Positions 23,812 to 33,355 of a stretch of DNA of 64,000 nt are shown piece by piece. Location of the stretch: contig NZ_LODW01000049.1 of NCBI RefSeq assembly GCF_002914525.1, positions 1 to 64,000 on the forward strand, given 5' to 3'. The notes under the pieces were generated by a model. The model searched no databases. It was not told the origin of the DNA and saw only the letters and a list, made by a program, of their open reading frames with translations. A program made the position numbers and the translations under genes. Source of the stretch: Rhizobium hidalgonense (GTDB lineage Bacteria > Pseudomonadota > Alphaproteobacteria > Rhizobiales > Rhizobiaceae). Positions within the stretch are counted from its first letter, which is position 1; every line of letters begins with the position of its first letter.

Positions 23812-25053
23812 TTGGAAAGACTGATCGAGGAGATTTACCGAACGCAGTCGCGCCGGGTGCTGGCGACGCTGATCCGCCTGCTTGGCGATTTCGACCGGGC
23901 GGAAGAGGCGCTCCACGATGCCTTTGCCGCCGCCGCCCGGACATGGCCGGCGGACGGCATTCCCGGCAATCCCTTCGCCTGGCTTGTTTCCACAGGGCGT
24001 TTCAAGGCGATCGACACGATCAGGCGGCGGGCGCGCTTCGATGCTTCGCAGCATCACATCGAGGACAGCCTCTACAGCGTCGACGAAACGGAGATCGGCG
24101 AGATGGAACCGATCGAGGACGACATGCTGCGGCTGATCTTCACCTGCTGCCATCCGGTCATTCCCGCCGATGCACAGATGGCGATGGCGCTGCGGGAAAT
24201 CTGCGGTTTGACCACCGAAGAGATCGCCCATGCCTTCCTCATTCCGGCACCGACAGTGGCGCAGCGGATCGTGCGCGCGAAGGGCAGGATCCGGGCGGCG
24301 AAGGTCCCTTACGAGGTGCCAGCCCGCGAGGTGCTGCCTCAACGACTCGACCAGGTGCTGCACGTTATCTATCTCGTCTTCAACGAAGGTTATTCCGCCT
24401 CTTCGGGTGAAGATGTGGTCCGCGCCGACCTGACCGCAGAGGCGATACGGCTCGCACGGCTTCTTCTGGCGCTACTGCCGCATCCCGACGTCTGTGGCCT
24501 GCTGGCGTTGATGCTGCTGCAAGATTCCCGCCGTTCCGCCCGCAGCAGCGAGCAGGGATCGCTGGTGCTGCTTGCCGATCAGGATCGCTCGCTCTGGGAT
24601 CATGCGAAGATTGCGGAAGGCCTGGCGCTGCTTTCCCAGGCAATGCGCCCGGGGGAGATCGGTGCCTATACGCTGCAGGCAGCGATTGCCGCCGAGCATG
24701 CCAGGGCGCCGGTCGCCGAAGAGACCGACTGGCGGCGGATCGCCTTTTATTACGACCTGCTGCTTTCAGCCCAACCCTCGCCGATCGTCGAGCTCAATCG
24801 CGCCGTGGCGGTCGCTATGGCGGAAGGGCCGGCAAAGGGGTTGGATCTGGTCGATGCCATTCTGGGGCGCGGAGAGCTGCCGGCCTATCATCTCGCCCAT
24901 TCGGCGCGCGCCGATTTCCTGCGCCGCCTCGGGCGGCGCGAAGAGGCGATCGCAGCCTATGCGAGGGCGCTGTCGCTCTGCCGGCAGGAGCCGGAACAGG
25001 CATTTCTCAGAAAGCGGATTTCAGAGCTTGCCGCGACGCCCGAGCGGCAGTGA
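23812..25053 (+). CDS. ECF42-type RNA polymerase sigma factor with C-terminal helical extension
   Basis: 413 residues, much longer than a plain ECF sigma factor. Region 2 (about 8-75) contains LLGDFDRAEEALHDAFAAAARTWP and FAWLVSTGRFKAIDTIRRR. Region 4 (about 105-165) contains LREICGLTTEEIAHAFLIPAPTVAQRIVRAKGRIR. The remaining 240 residues are TPR-like helices with VIYLVFNEGYSAS, LLLQDSRRSAR, RIAFYYDLLLS and PIVELNRAVAVAMAEG, the conserved extension of this group that replaces an anti-sigma factor. A TTG start is chosen because GAGG lies 6 nt upstream. The context of three DGPF genes fits the group exactly. Confidence 0.93.
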   Translation: MERLIEEIYRTQSRRVLATLIRLLGDFDRAEEALHDAFAAAARTWPADGIPGNPFAWLVSTGRFKAIDTIRRRARFDASQHHIEDSLYSVDETEIGEMEPIEDDMLRLIFTCCHPVIPADAQMAMALREICGLTTEEIAHAFLIPAPTVAQRIVRAKGRIRAAKVPYEVPAREVLPQRLDQVLHVIYLVFNEGYSASSGEDVVRADLTAEAIRLARLLLALLPHPDVCGLLALMLLQDSRRSARSSEQGSLVLLADQDRSLWDHAKIAEGLALLSQAMRPGEIGAYTLQAAIAAEHARAPVAEETDWRRIAFYYDLLLSAQPSPIVELNRAVAVAMAEGPAKGLDLVDAILGRGELPAYHLAHSARADFLRRLGRREEAIAAYARALSLCRQEPEQAFLRKRISELAATPERQ

Positions 25054-25983
25054 GATCGCCGTTCCGGTCAGCGCCGAGACGATGATCAGCAGGTGGGCGT
25101 TGACGCTCGCCTGGGCCAGTGCTTCCAGGGCGAGCCGCTCGCTCGAAGCGCCCAGAGCAATAGCGCCGGCGGTGATGCCGGCGGGATAGGTGCCGACGCC
25201 GCCCGGCGCATGCATTGGGAGTACGGAGGAGAGCTCGCCGCCGAGTGCACCGCCGAAGCTTGCCGCCATCGGCAGCACGCCCATCAGGCCGAGCGCCCAG
25301 GCCAGCACCAATACCTTGACCAGCCAGTTGACGATGGTCATCGCCCAGGCACGGGCAAAAGCGGTGGCATCCAGCGGCAAGCCGTTTTCGATCTCTGTGA
25401 CAAATTTCTGCGCCTTCCCCGGCAGCAGCCTGGCGGCGAGGAGCAGCAGCGGCTTGCGGGCGGCGAAAGCTGCGACCGGCAGCAGCAGAAAGCCGGTCCA
25501 GAGCAGCCAGGCAACCGTCTGATTGGCGGCGGCGACGGCAAAACCGATACCGGCGGCGGCCACAAGCGCATGCAGGTCGAGCAGCCGCATGACAAACAGC
25601 GCCGAGGTCCCGCGCGTCAGCGGAATGCCGAACTCCGAGCGCATCAACAGCGGAAAGCTGGTCTCCCCGGTACGGAAGGGCAGCATGATATTCAGCAGAT
25701 TGTGGATCTGGGTGACACGGAAGAGGACCGCGAACCGGCCGGCGGTCTCCTTCGGAAAATAATCATAGATGCGCCAGGTGCGCAGGAAATAGGTGCTCGT
25801 CAGGAGCACCAGCGCCGCGATCACCGGGCCGGCGCCGACATCGGCCCATTGCCTGACGATGACGGGCCAACCCCAGAACCATTGGATGAAGAGCGCATAG
25901 GCTGCGACGACAACGACCGTCAGCACCGTCATGCGATTGCGCATAAACCAGGATTGCCGGCTTTCAACGATCGAACTCTTCAT
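25021..25983 (-). CDS. Flippase-like membrane protein (lysylphosphatidylglycerol synthase TM family)
   Basis: 320 residues with about eight membrane segments. Family marks include the YFLRTWRIYDYFP loop, LLNIMLPFRTGETSFPLLMR near 95-115 and SSVLPMHAPGGVGTYPAGI near 260. Proteins of this UPF0104/LPG-synthase-TM group are thought to move or use lipid-linked substrates. It overlaps the sigma factor gene tail to tail by 33 bp. It is divergent from a cluster of lipid-linked sugar transferases, so it may flip a polyprenyl-phosphate sugar for them; this is inference from location. Confidence 0.85.
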   Translation of the reverse strand: MKSSIVESRQSWFMRNRMTVLTVVVVAAYALFIQWFWGWPVIVRQWADVGAGPVIAALVLLTSTYFLRTWRIYDYFPKETAGRFAVLFRVTQIHNLLNIMLPFRTGETSFPLLMRSEFGIPLTRGTSALFVMRLLDLHALVAAAGIGFAVAAANQTVAWLLWTGFLLLPVAAFAARKPLLLLAARLLPGKAQKFVTEIENGLPLDATAFARAWAMTIVNWLVKVLVLAWALGLMGVLPMAASFGGALGGELSSVLPMHAPGGVGTYPAGITAGAIALGASSERLALEALAQASVNAHLLIIVSALTGTAISLPLGRRGKL

Positions 25984-26166
25984 GTAGTAGGCATTCCTCG
26001 CTGGGCGCCGGCTTAGGCATCGGTTCCGGCGCCAGGCCTTTTAGGAGAAATGAAGCCTGCGCACAACGGCGGAGTTGATGGGCGACGGCGGCAACGCCTC
26101 TTCCACACCGGCACGCGGGCGGCAGACCAGTGGCGACGGCGCCTTGCCGGATTGACGTGGAGATCG

Positions 26167-27660
26167 ATGTTGGAGCGGATTACCAGAAACATTACGACCG
26201 CAAGCCTTTTTCTGGCAGTCTATTTCCTGCTCAATATCGTGCTGCGCATCTCCTTGCCGCATACGCTCGATCTCGACGAGGCGGAGCAAGCTTTCTATTC
26301 GCAATATCTGCTTGCCGGCTACGGCCCGCAGCCGCCCTTCTACAACTGGATCCAATATGCCATCGTGTCGGTGACCGGCATATCGATGTGGGTGCTGTCG
26401 GTGCCGAAGAACATTATTCTCTTCGGCTGCTATCTCTTCTACGGGCTTGCTGCCCGCGAGGCGCTGAAGAACCGTTCGCTTGCAGCCGTCGCCATGCTGA
26501 GTCTGATTACGCTGCCGCAGGTGGGGTTGATGGCGCAGCGCGAATTGACCCATACCGTCGCTCTGCTGTTTGCAACCTCGCTCTTCCTCTTCGGTTTTTT
26601 CCGCACACTTCGCCGGCCGACAGTCGGGAGCTATCTCGTCATCGGTATCGCTACCGGCATCGGGCTGATCTCCAAATACAATTTCGCCATCCTGCCATTT
26701 GCCGCCTTCATCGCCGTCCTGCCGGACCGAGAGTGGCGCAACCGTCTGTTCGACTGGCGTCTGCTGCCGGCGATCGCGATCGCCATTCTGATCATTCTGC
26801 CGCACGCGCTCTGGCTGCCCGATAATCTCGCCAGCGCTTCGGGTCCGACACTGGAGCGGATGACCGCCGAGCACGAGGCCGCCGCCGGCCTTCCCCGCAT
26901 CGGACAGGGACTGCTGTCCCTGGTCATCGCGGTGATCGGCTTCGTCGCATTGCCGATCGTCCTGATCGCAGCAGCCTTCCGACGGAATTTCTTTCGTGCG
27001 CTTGCCTCGACCAGTCCGATGATCCGAGTGATCGAGCGGATGATGATCGTCAGCCTGATCGCCTTCGCCGGAGTCGTTGTCTTCGCCGGCGCGAGCGATA
27101 TCCACGAACGCTGGCTCGACCCCTGCCTGCTGGTCCTGCTGATCTATCTGTTCCTGAAGCTGCAAGCCGCAGGCTTCGATCTTTCCGCCGGCCTTGCGCG
27201 CTTCCGCCCCGTCGTGCCGGTGTTCATGGTCGTCATCCTGGCGATCCTTCTGCTGCGGATCGTCGCCATTCAATATATCGGCACTTATACCAGAACGAAC
27301 GTGCCCTTCTCCGGTTACGTGGCCGAACTGACCGCGACCCGCAAGCCGGTTCTGATCGTGGCCGGAACCAAGTTCGTGGCCGGCAACATGAAGCTGGAAT
27401 TCCCCGATGTTCCCGTGGTGATCCCGTTCTTCCCGGGCTCCGGGGTTCCCGAATTTGCGACTGCGAAGGGGCCGGTGCTCGTTATCTGGCGCGGCGAAAC
27501 CGCCGATGACCCGACGATTTCTCCCGGCTTTGCGAATGATCTCGCGAGATCGGGCATTCATCTGCAGGAGTTGAAGACGCTGACGCTGCCCTATCTTTTC
27601 AGTAACGGCAAAAAGAGCTTCTCCATTGGTTATTCCTGGGTTGAAGGCGGCGCGAAATAG
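26167..27660 (+). CDS. GT39/ArnT-like membrane glycosyltransferase (RgtA/B/C type), copy 1
   Basis: 497 residues with about 11 membrane segments. The first periplasmic loop carries the catalytic acidic motif [19 protein letters not shown] followed by [13 protein letters not shown], as in ArnT-type transferases that use polyprenyl-phosphate sugars. Two very similar genes follow, with an RgtE-like donor synthase between them. In R. leguminosarum such a set adds galacturonic acid to the LPS core; which of RgtA, B or C this is cannot be decided. The internal ATG after GGAG is preferred to a 39-residue upstream extension. Confidence 0.87.
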   Translation: MLERITRNITTASLFLAVYFLLNIVLRISLPHTLDLDEAEQAFYSQYLLAGYGPQPPFYNWIQYAIVSVTGISMWVLSVPKNIILFGCYLFYGLAAREALKNRSLAAVAMLSLITLPQVGLMAQRELTHTVALLFATSLFLFGFFRTLRRPTVGSYLVIGIATGIGLISKYNFAILPFAAFIAVLPDREWRNRLFDWRLLPAIAIAILIILPHALWLPDNLASASGPTLERMTAEHEAAAGLPRIGQGLLSLVIAVIGFVALPIVLIAAAFRRNFFRALASTSPMIRVIERMMIVSLIAFAGVVVFAGASDIHERWLDPCLLVLLIYLFLKLQAAGFDLSAGLARFRPVVPVFMVVILAILLLRIVAIQYIGTYTRTNVPFSGYVAELTATRKPVLIVAGTKFVAGNMKLEFPDVPVVIPFFPGSGVPEFATAKGPVLVIWRGETADDPTISPGFANDLARSGIHLQELKTLTLPYLFSNGKKSFSIGYSWVEGGAK

Positions 27661-27797
27661 CGTTCCGGCAAGTCAGTCGATTGCGGGGAAACCGGCATTG
27701 GCCGCTGGCAACCGACGGACACTTCATGTACTAGCCTTCCGCAAGCGCGGCAGCAGCGATAAGATTGCTCGGCCGTCCGGCCTTTTGGAGATGAAAG

Positions 27798-28814
27798 TTG
27801 CAGACAACGGTAGAGCCCATTCGCGGTACGAATGATCCGGTACAATCGCTCGAGCTGTCGCTGGTCGTGCCCATTTTCAACGAAGAGGAAAGCGTCGGCC
27901 CGCTCGTCGAGCGTGTCGCGGCTGCAATGGCCGCCTATCCCAATCCCTGGGAGCTGATCCTCGTCGACGACGGCAGCACGGATGCGACGCTCGTCAACGC
28001 CCGCAAATTTGTCGGGCGCGAGGGGCTGACGCTCAGGATCGTCGAGTTGCAGCGCAACTTCGGACAGACCGCCGCCATGCAGGCCGGGATCGACACCGCC
28101 CAGGGCCGGCTGATCGCGACGATGGACGGCGACCTGCAGAACGATCCGAAGGACATTCCTTCGATGGTCGCCGAACTGGAACGGCGTGAACTCGACCTCC
28201 TGGTCGGCTGGCGCAAGAACCGCAAGGACGGTCTGTTCCTGCGCAAGATTCCTTCCTGGTGCGCCAACTACCTGATCGGCCGCATCACCGGCGTCAAGCT
28301 GCATGATTACGGCTGCAGCCTCAAGATCTACCGTGCCTCGATCATCAAGCAGGTGAAGCTGATGGGCGAAATGCACCGTTTCATCCCGGCCTGGGTGGCC
28401 GGTGTCGTCCCGAGCTCGCGCATCGGCGAGATGGCGGTCACCCACCATGCCCGCGAGCACGGCGTTTCGAAATACGGTATTTCGCGCACCTTCCGCGTCA
28501 TCCTCGATCTGCTGTCGGTGATGTTCTTCATGCGCTACAAGGCACGGCCCGGCCATTTCTTCGGCTCGCTCGGTCTTGGCCTCGGCGCGGTCGCCCTGCT
28601 GATCCTGCTTTATCTCGGCTTCGACAAGTTCATCATGGGTAATGACATCGGCACGCGCCCGATGCTGATGGTCGGCGTCGTGCTGTTGCTTTCGTCCGTG
28701 CAGATGATCACGACCGGCATCCTGGCGGAGATGATCGCGCGCACCTATTACCGCGACGACGCTTCGCCGAATTATATCGTGCGGCAGATCTTCGACGATC
28801 GCAGCCAAGCCTAA
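27798..28814 (+). CDS. rgtE: Polyprenyl-phosphate sugar synthase, GT2 family (RgtE type)
   Basis: 338 residues. The GT-A domain (about 18-240) has LSLVVPIFNEEESV, LVDDGSTD, the metal motif MDGDLQNDP and LHDYGCSLKIYR. It ends in two membrane helices (about 250-270 and 285-310), the ArnC/DPM1 layout. It should load a sugar onto polyprenyl phosphate on the cytoplasmic side. The setting among three ArnT-like genes matches RgtE, the dodecaprenyl-phosphate galacturonate synthase of R. leguminosarum. The start is TTG with GGAG 7 nt upstream; a nearby ATG is out of frame. The sugar identity is inferred. Confidence 0.87.
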   Translation: MQTTVEPIRGTNDPVQSLELSLVVPIFNEEESVGPLVERVAAAMAAYPNPWELILVDDGSTDATLVNARKFVGREGLTLRIVELQRNFGQTAAMQAGIDTAQGRLIATMDGDLQNDPKDIPSMVAELERRELDLLVGWRKNRKDGLFLRKIPSWCANYLIGRITGVKLHDYGCSLKIYRASIIKQVKLMGEMHRFIPAWVAGVVPSSRIGEMAVTHHAREHGVSKYGISRTFRVILDLLSVMFFMRYKARPGHFFGSLGLGLGAVALLILLYLGFDKFIMGNDIGTRPMLMVGVVLLLSSVQMITTGILAEMIARTYYRDDASPNYIVRQIFDDRSQA

Positions 28815-28823
28815 GCCGTCAGC

Positions 28824-30326
28824 ATGATGCTGGAGCGCGCGACGAGGACGATCAAGACCGCAGGCCTGCTGCTTGCGGCCTATTTCGCGCTCAACATCGT
28901 GCTGCGTATCGCGCTGCCGCATTCGCTGGAGCTCGACGAGGCCGAGCAGTCCTTCTTCTCGCAATATCTGCTGGCCGGCTACGGCCCGCAGCCGCCGTTC
29001 TACAACTGGATGCAATATGCCGTCGTTTCGCTGACGGGCATGTCGATCGGCGCGTTGATCGTTCCGAAGAACATCCTGCTGTTCCTATCCTATCTCTTCT
29101 ATGGCCTTGCCGGACGGCGCGTCCTGAAGGACCAGACGCTGGCCGCCATCGCCATGCTGGCGCTGATCACCCTGCCCCAGGTCTCCTATATGGCCCAGCA
29201 GGATCTGACCCACACGACGGCGCTGCTCTTTGCCAGCGCACTGTTTCTCTACGGCTTCTTCCGCACGCTCGACCGGCCCGAGATGGGCAGTTACCTGCTG
29301 CTCGGGCTTGCAACCGGCATCGGGCTGATCTCGAAGTATAATTTCGCGCTGATGCCTGTCGCCGCCTTGATTGCCATCTTGCCCGATAGCGAATGGCGGC
29401 GCCGAGCGCTCGACTGGCGCTTGTTGGCGGCGATCGCCGTCGCGCTCGTCATCGTCCTGCCGCATGCGATCTGGCTGCGCAACAATCTCGCCTTCGCCTC
29501 CTCCGATACTCTGGTCAAGATGGCCGCCGGCAACGAACCCGCCGGCATGGTGCGAGCCGGCAAAGGACTTCTCGCTTTTCTCGTCGCCATCATCGCCTTT
29601 GCAGCGCTGCCGGTCGCAATCTTCGCCGGCACCTTCCGCCGGGATTTCATCCGTGCGCTTTCGGCCGGAAACCGCTGGACCGGGATGATGGAGCGGATGA
29701 TGCTCGCAAGTCTGGCCGGCATCGCTCTCATCGTGCTCTTCACCGGCTCGACCACGGTGCGTGAGCGCTGGCTCGACCCGTTCCTGCTGGTGCTGCCGAT
29801 CTATCTCCTGGCGAAAATGCAGGCTGCCGGCATCGACCTTTCCGCCGGTCTGCGTCGCCTCCGGCCGTTGCTGCCGGTGCTGATGGCCTGCGTTCTGATC
29901 GCACTCGGCCTGCGTGTCGTCGGCGCCGGGCTGATCGGTACCTATGCCAGGCCGAATGTGCCGATGGCGGGTTTTTCGCGCGAGATGACGAGACAGGGGC
30001 AGCCGGCGCTGGTGATCGCTTCCGACACCTATGTCGGCGGCAACATGCGGCTGCAATTTCCCGATGTGCCCGTGGTGATCCCGGATTTTCCGATACCGGG
30101 CATTCCGGCCTATGACGAGGCCAAGGGGCCGGTGCTGATCGTCTGGCGCGGCAAGAAGACGGCGACGGCTGCGGATGCGGTCATGCCGGATCGGTTCACA
30201 TCGGCGCTGACGGCCGCCGGTATCGCGCCGCGGGAGATCGGCTCGCTGTCGCTTCCCTATTATTTCGGCCGCCAGGGCGACAACTTCGCGCTCGGTTACG
30301 CCTGGGCCCGGCCGGGGATGCGATAG
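28824..30326 (+). CDS. GT39/ArnT-like membrane glycosyltransferase (RgtA/B/C type), copy 2
   Basis: 500 residues, closely related to copy 1 along its whole length. The same loop SLELDEAEQSFFSQYLLAG and [13 protein letters not shown] appears, as does YGFFRTLDRPEMGSYLLLG, and a conserved periplasmic tail [17 protein letters not shown]. It starts 9 bp after the RgtE-like gene and its stop abuts the ATG of copy 3, so all are co-transcribed. Expected to act on the periplasmic face of the inner membrane, transferring the lipid-linked sugar (probably GalA) to LPS core or lipid A. Confidence 0.87.
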   Translation: MMLERATRTIKTAGLLLAAYFALNIVLRIALPHSLELDEAEQSFFSQYLLAGYGPQPPFYNWMQYAVVSLTGMSIGALIVPKNILLFLSYLFYGLAGRRVLKDQTLAAIAMLALITLPQVSYMAQQDLTHTTALLFASALFLYGFFRTLDRPEMGSYLLLGLATGIGLISKYNFALMPVAALIAILPDSEWRRRALDWRLLAAIAVALVIVLPHAIWLRNNLAFASSDTLVKMAAGNEPAGMVRAGKGLLAFLVAIIAFAALPVAIFAGTFRRDFIRALSAGNRWTGMMERMMLASLAGIALIVLFTGSTTVRERWLDPFLLVLPIYLLAKMQAAGIDLSAGLRRLRPLLPVLMACVLIALGLRVVGAGLIGTYARPNVPMAGFSREMTRQGQPALVIASDTYVGGNMRLQFPDVPVVIPDFPIPGIPAYDEAKGPVLIVWRGKKTATAADAVMPDRFTSALTAAGIAPREIGSLSLPYYFGRQGDNFALGYAWARPGMR

Positions 30327-31811
30327 ATGAGCGGGACCAACAATCGCGACATCCGCTGGATTTTCGTCCTGCTGGCCGCGTATTTCACGCTTCAGGTCGG
30401 CGTGCGGCTCGCAACCTCGCATTCGCTCGACCTCGACGAAGCCGAACAGGTCTTCCGCTCGCAGTGGTTGGCGGCCGGCTATGGCCCGCAGCCGCCCTTC
30501 TACAACTGGCTGCAATATGCTGTCTTTCAGTTTGCCGGCGTCTCGCTTGCCGCCCTCTCGGTGGTGAAGAACCTTTTGCTGTTCATCGCCTACCTGCTCT
30601 ACGGCCTGACCGCGCGGCTCATCCTGCGCGACAAGGCGCTGGTGGCGGTCGCCACACTTGGGCTGCTGACGATCCCGCAGATGGCTTTCGAAATGCAGCG
30701 CGACCTGACGCATACGGTCGCCGTGTTCTTCTCGGCCAGCATCTTCTTCTACGGCTTCATCCGCAGCCTGAAGCAGCCGAGCCTTGCCTCCTATCTCATC
30801 GCCGGCATCGGCATCGGCTTCGGCCTGCTGGCCAAATATAATTTCGCGATCCTGCCGGCGGCAGCGCTGATTGCCGCGCTTTCGGATGCGCGCCTGCGGC
30901 CGCGGATCTTCGATTGGCGGCTGGTGCTGACGGCGGCGGTGGCATTCGTCATCACCCTGCCGCATCTCTTCTGGCTGAAGGACAATCTCGATTTCGCCAC
31001 CGCGCGCACGCTGGAGAAGATGACCGCGAGCGGCCATGCCAGCTATCCCGCGCAGGTGGCGATGGGTGTCAGTTCGCTCGCGCTCGCCACCCTCAGCTTT
31101 GCCGGGTTGACAGTGGCGGTCTTCGCCATCGTCTTCGGCAGGAGCCTTCGTCCGGCGCTGACGGTCGGTTCGCAATGGACGCGGTTGCTGGAACGGATGA
31201 TGCTTGTCTTCCTGGTCGGCATTCTGTTTTTGATCGTCTTCGGCGGTGCTGCCGGCATCAAGGATCGCTGGCTGGTGCCGATGCTGTTCCTCCTGCCGCT
31301 CTACTTCTGCCTGAAGATCGAAGCCGCGGGCGTCGCGACAGAGAGGGCGTTCCGGCGTTTCATCGTCATCGTTGCCGTCATCATGATCGGCGTGCCGGCC
31401 GCCCTCTACGGCAGCGTCGCGGCCGCACGCTTCACCGGTCATTATGAACGATTGAACAGGCCCTATGCCACGATGCTGGAGAGCTTGCGCAAACAGGCCG
31501 AGCCGGCGGCAATCCTTGCCGGCGACAGCCTACTTGCCGGCAATCTCAGGCAGGATATTCCCGGCGTGCCGGTCCTCTCGGTGGATTATCCCGGCTTCCA
31601 CCCGGATCTTACCGGCCGGCGCCCACTTCTCCTGGTGTGGCTTCTCCCCAAGGGCGGAAGCGAAGCGCTGCCGCCTGATATGGCGGAGTGGCTGCAGGCC
31701 AATCTCGGCGCATCCGCGCCTGAGGCATTAGTGATTGACGCGCCATATTTCTATCGACGCGGCGACGACCGCTATCGTTTCGGCTATGCCTGGGTCAACC
31801 AGCATCCCTGA
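30327..31811 (+). CDS. GT39/ArnT-like membrane glycosyltransferase (RgtA/B/C type), copy 3
   Basis: 494 residues and the most diverged of the three. The catalytic loop reads [32 protein letters not shown]. The transmembrane region aligns throughout, but the C-terminal periplasmic part differs (LRQDIPGVPVLSVDYPGF). The ATG follows the stop codon of copy 2 without a gap. The divergence in the C-terminal domain suggests a different acceptor position on the LPS. It is the last gene of the cluster. Confidence 0.87.
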   Translation: MSGTNNRDIRWIFVLLAAYFTLQVGVRLATSHSLDLDEAEQVFRSQWLAAGYGPQPPFYNWLQYAVFQFAGVSLAALSVVKNLLLFIAYLLYGLTARLILRDKALVAVATLGLLTIPQMAFEMQRDLTHTVAVFFSASIFFYGFIRSLKQPSLASYLIAGIGIGFGLLAKYNFAILPAAALIAALSDARLRPRIFDWRLVLTAAVAFVITLPHLFWLKDNLDFATARTLEKMTASGHASYPAQVAMGVSSLALATLSFAGLTVAVFAIVFGRSLRPALTVGSQWTRLLERMMLVFLVGILFLIVFGGAAGIKDRWLVPMLFLLPLYFCLKIEAAGVATERAFRRFIVIVAVIMIGVPAALYGSVAAARFTGHYERLNRPYATMLESLRKQAEPAAILAGDSLLAGNLRQDIPGVPVLSVDYPGFHPDLTGRRPLLLVWLLPKGGSEALPPDMAEWLQANLGASAPEALVIDAPYFYRRGDDRYRFGYAWVNQHP

Positions 31812-31871
31812 GCGCAACTTGTGCGCTGCCGCAACTCAAGGTCTCGTCTTGCCGCGCCCCGGCGGGGACTA

Positions 31872-32384
31872 TCACGCCGATATTGCACGCTTGATGACTG
31901 TTAAATGGCTGCAAATGCACGCCGAAAACACGGATATGAAAAGGATGGTCCCAAGCGGTTGGGATAGCGGCAGGAACGACCAGTCGCCCCGTGGAAATTG
32001 AGGCAGCGCAAACTCGGAAAGGCCGGCTTGCGCAACGGCTCCCCGCACCATGGTCAGACCGGTCCCGATCAGCGCGATATGGGCATGGATGAATCCTGAC
32101 CGGCGATGTCTTTGCGGCTGCATGGCCACTCGAATCCCGAAAATCGATGCAATCATCAAAAGGACCGTGGCGCTCCAAATTCCAACGCCGGGTACGGCCA
32201 AAAGCAGATAGATGGGTTCGCGCATGATCGGAAGTATCGTCATATACAGCCACCAGGCGAAGGCACTTGAGGGGTGGCTTTCCAGGAGCGGCATGCTGAG
32301 AACGAAGATCGATGCTAACGCGTAAGCCAGCGATGGCCCAAGTCGCATCATTGTGAAAATGGCAATCCACATGCAGCGTTCCAT
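31872..32384 (-). CDS. Uncharacterised membrane protein
   Basis: 170 residues with about four hydrophobic segments (near 5-30, 40-55, 62-85 and 145-165). No family motif is recognised. The ribosome binding site is unclear; an ATG four codons in (MWIAIF) is an alternative start. It is convergent with the third glycosyltransferase gene and divergent from the Tad-region lipoprotein, so its grouping is open. Base composition is lower in GC than its left neighbours. Confidence 0.5.
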   Translation of the reverse strand: MERCMWIAIFTMMRLGPSLAYALASIFVLSMPLLESHPSSAFAWWLYMTILPIMREPIYLLLAVPGVGIWSATVLLMIASIFGIRVAMQPQRHRRSGFIHAHIALIGTGLTMVRGAVAQAGLSEFALPQFPRGDWSFLPLSQPLGTILFISVFSACICSHLTVIKRAISA

Positions 32385-32624
32385 CCTTTGACCTGACGGG
32401 GGATAGGCGACGTTGATTGATCACTCAGGGAGTCACGGGGCAGATGATGCCTACCTTGGATAGTAGGCCTTTTTCACGCTATCGCATTCCGACGAAGACC
32501 GCTTCTGTCGCTTTTTTGTGAGTATATTCTTAAATTCTTGAGTTGTTAGCTTTTTTTCACGATGATTGCCGGCGGACACATCCGAGTCTTGGGCAAGAAT
32601 GTCTGATGGGGGATCATATTGCCA

Positions 32625-33143
32625 ATGTTGCAGATCAGAGCTGGAACGACATGCATCGCGTTTTTGATAGCGACCGGGGCGATTTTAGCTGGTTGCCAGT
32701 CAGCCAGTGATGGTCTGGCTGCTTATGGCGATAGTGCAAAGACCCTCGAGGATGACTCAGCGGTCGCCTTCTATAAGAACGACGAGTTGATAACCACCGG
32801 CAAACTGCAGTTTCAGGAAAAGAACTACGGAAAATCCTACGCCATTTACAAGCGAGCGGTTGACGTTTTTCCGGAAGATCCGGCCGCTTGGCTAGGCTTA
32901 GCAGCCTCCGCCGACATGGTTGCCCGCTTCGATACATCCGACCGCGCCTACCAGCAACTCTCGCGAATGATCGGCAACACCCCGGTCTACTACAACAATA
33001 TTGGATATTCTCACCTATTGCGCGGTGATTTGCGCACTGCCAGACGGTATTTCCTGAAAGCCTATGAGCTTGATCCCGGAAATGAAGTCACAGCCCGTAA
33101 TCTCGAATTGATGAAGAACAGCGTGAAATACGCTCAGCGGTGA
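32625..33143 (+). CDS. TPR lipoprotein, TadD-like
   Basis: 172 residues. A lipoprotein signal peptide ends LIATGAILAGC with the lipobox cysteine at residue 24. The mature part has two to three TPR units (NYGKSYAIYKRAVDVFPEDPAAW; TPVYYNNIGYSHLLRGDLRTARRYFLKAYELDPGN). TadD, the pilotin-like lipoprotein of Tad systems, has this layout. It is convergent to the distal end of the Tad operon and should sit in the outer membrane to help assemble the secretin. A TTG two codons upstream, with a better-spaced GGGGGA, is an alternative start. Confidence 0.8.
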   Translation: MLQIRAGTTCIAFLIATGAILAGCQSASDGLAAYGDSAKTLEDDSAVAFYKNDELITTGKLQFQEKNYGKSYAIYKRAVDVFPEDPAAWLGLAASADMVARFDTSDRAYQQLSRMIGNTPVYYNNIGYSHLLRGDLRTARRYFLKAYELDPGNEVTARNLELMKNSVKYAQR

Positions 33144-33229
33144 TAGGCCTTCAGCGATCTGCGTCGAGATGAGAGTGCCCTTGCGGCGTTGCGAGCATCG
33201 GCGCGGCGCCCTTGGCTGCGTCCAGCAAC

Positions 33230-33333
33230 TGCTTTAAAACATGTCGCCCAAAATTGTGCAGCAGTTTCGCGACAGGACATACGGAAAAACATAAGATCCA
33301 AAGCACCTCACATGAAGCACGTTTGATGCGACG
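33230..33333 (-). repeat. Dispersed intergenic repeat, copy A
   Basis: Read on the minus strand this begins CGTCGCATCAAACGTGCTTC and ends near GGGCGACATGTTTTAAAGCA. It aligns with the element at 61748-61854 over about 100 bp, sharing the gcgtcgca-caaac-tgcttcatg block and the GGGCGACATG end. It lies between the convergent TadD-like and coiled-coil genes. Copy A looks more decayed. Confidence 0.7.
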
Positions 33334-33355
33334 TTCTTTGGAGGTGACGTCGTTG

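Noticed and set aside
26041-27561. 506-codon minus-strand frame antisense to the first GT39 gene
   Set aside because: Highly charged, low-complexity product that mirrors the hydrophobic transferase; no start signal.
29085-31442. 785-codon open frame on the minus strand across two glycosyltransferase genes
   Set aside because: The product is dominated by charged Glu/Gln/Arg/His runs, the mirror of hydrophobic membrane helices on the real strand; no ribosome binding site or domain is visible.
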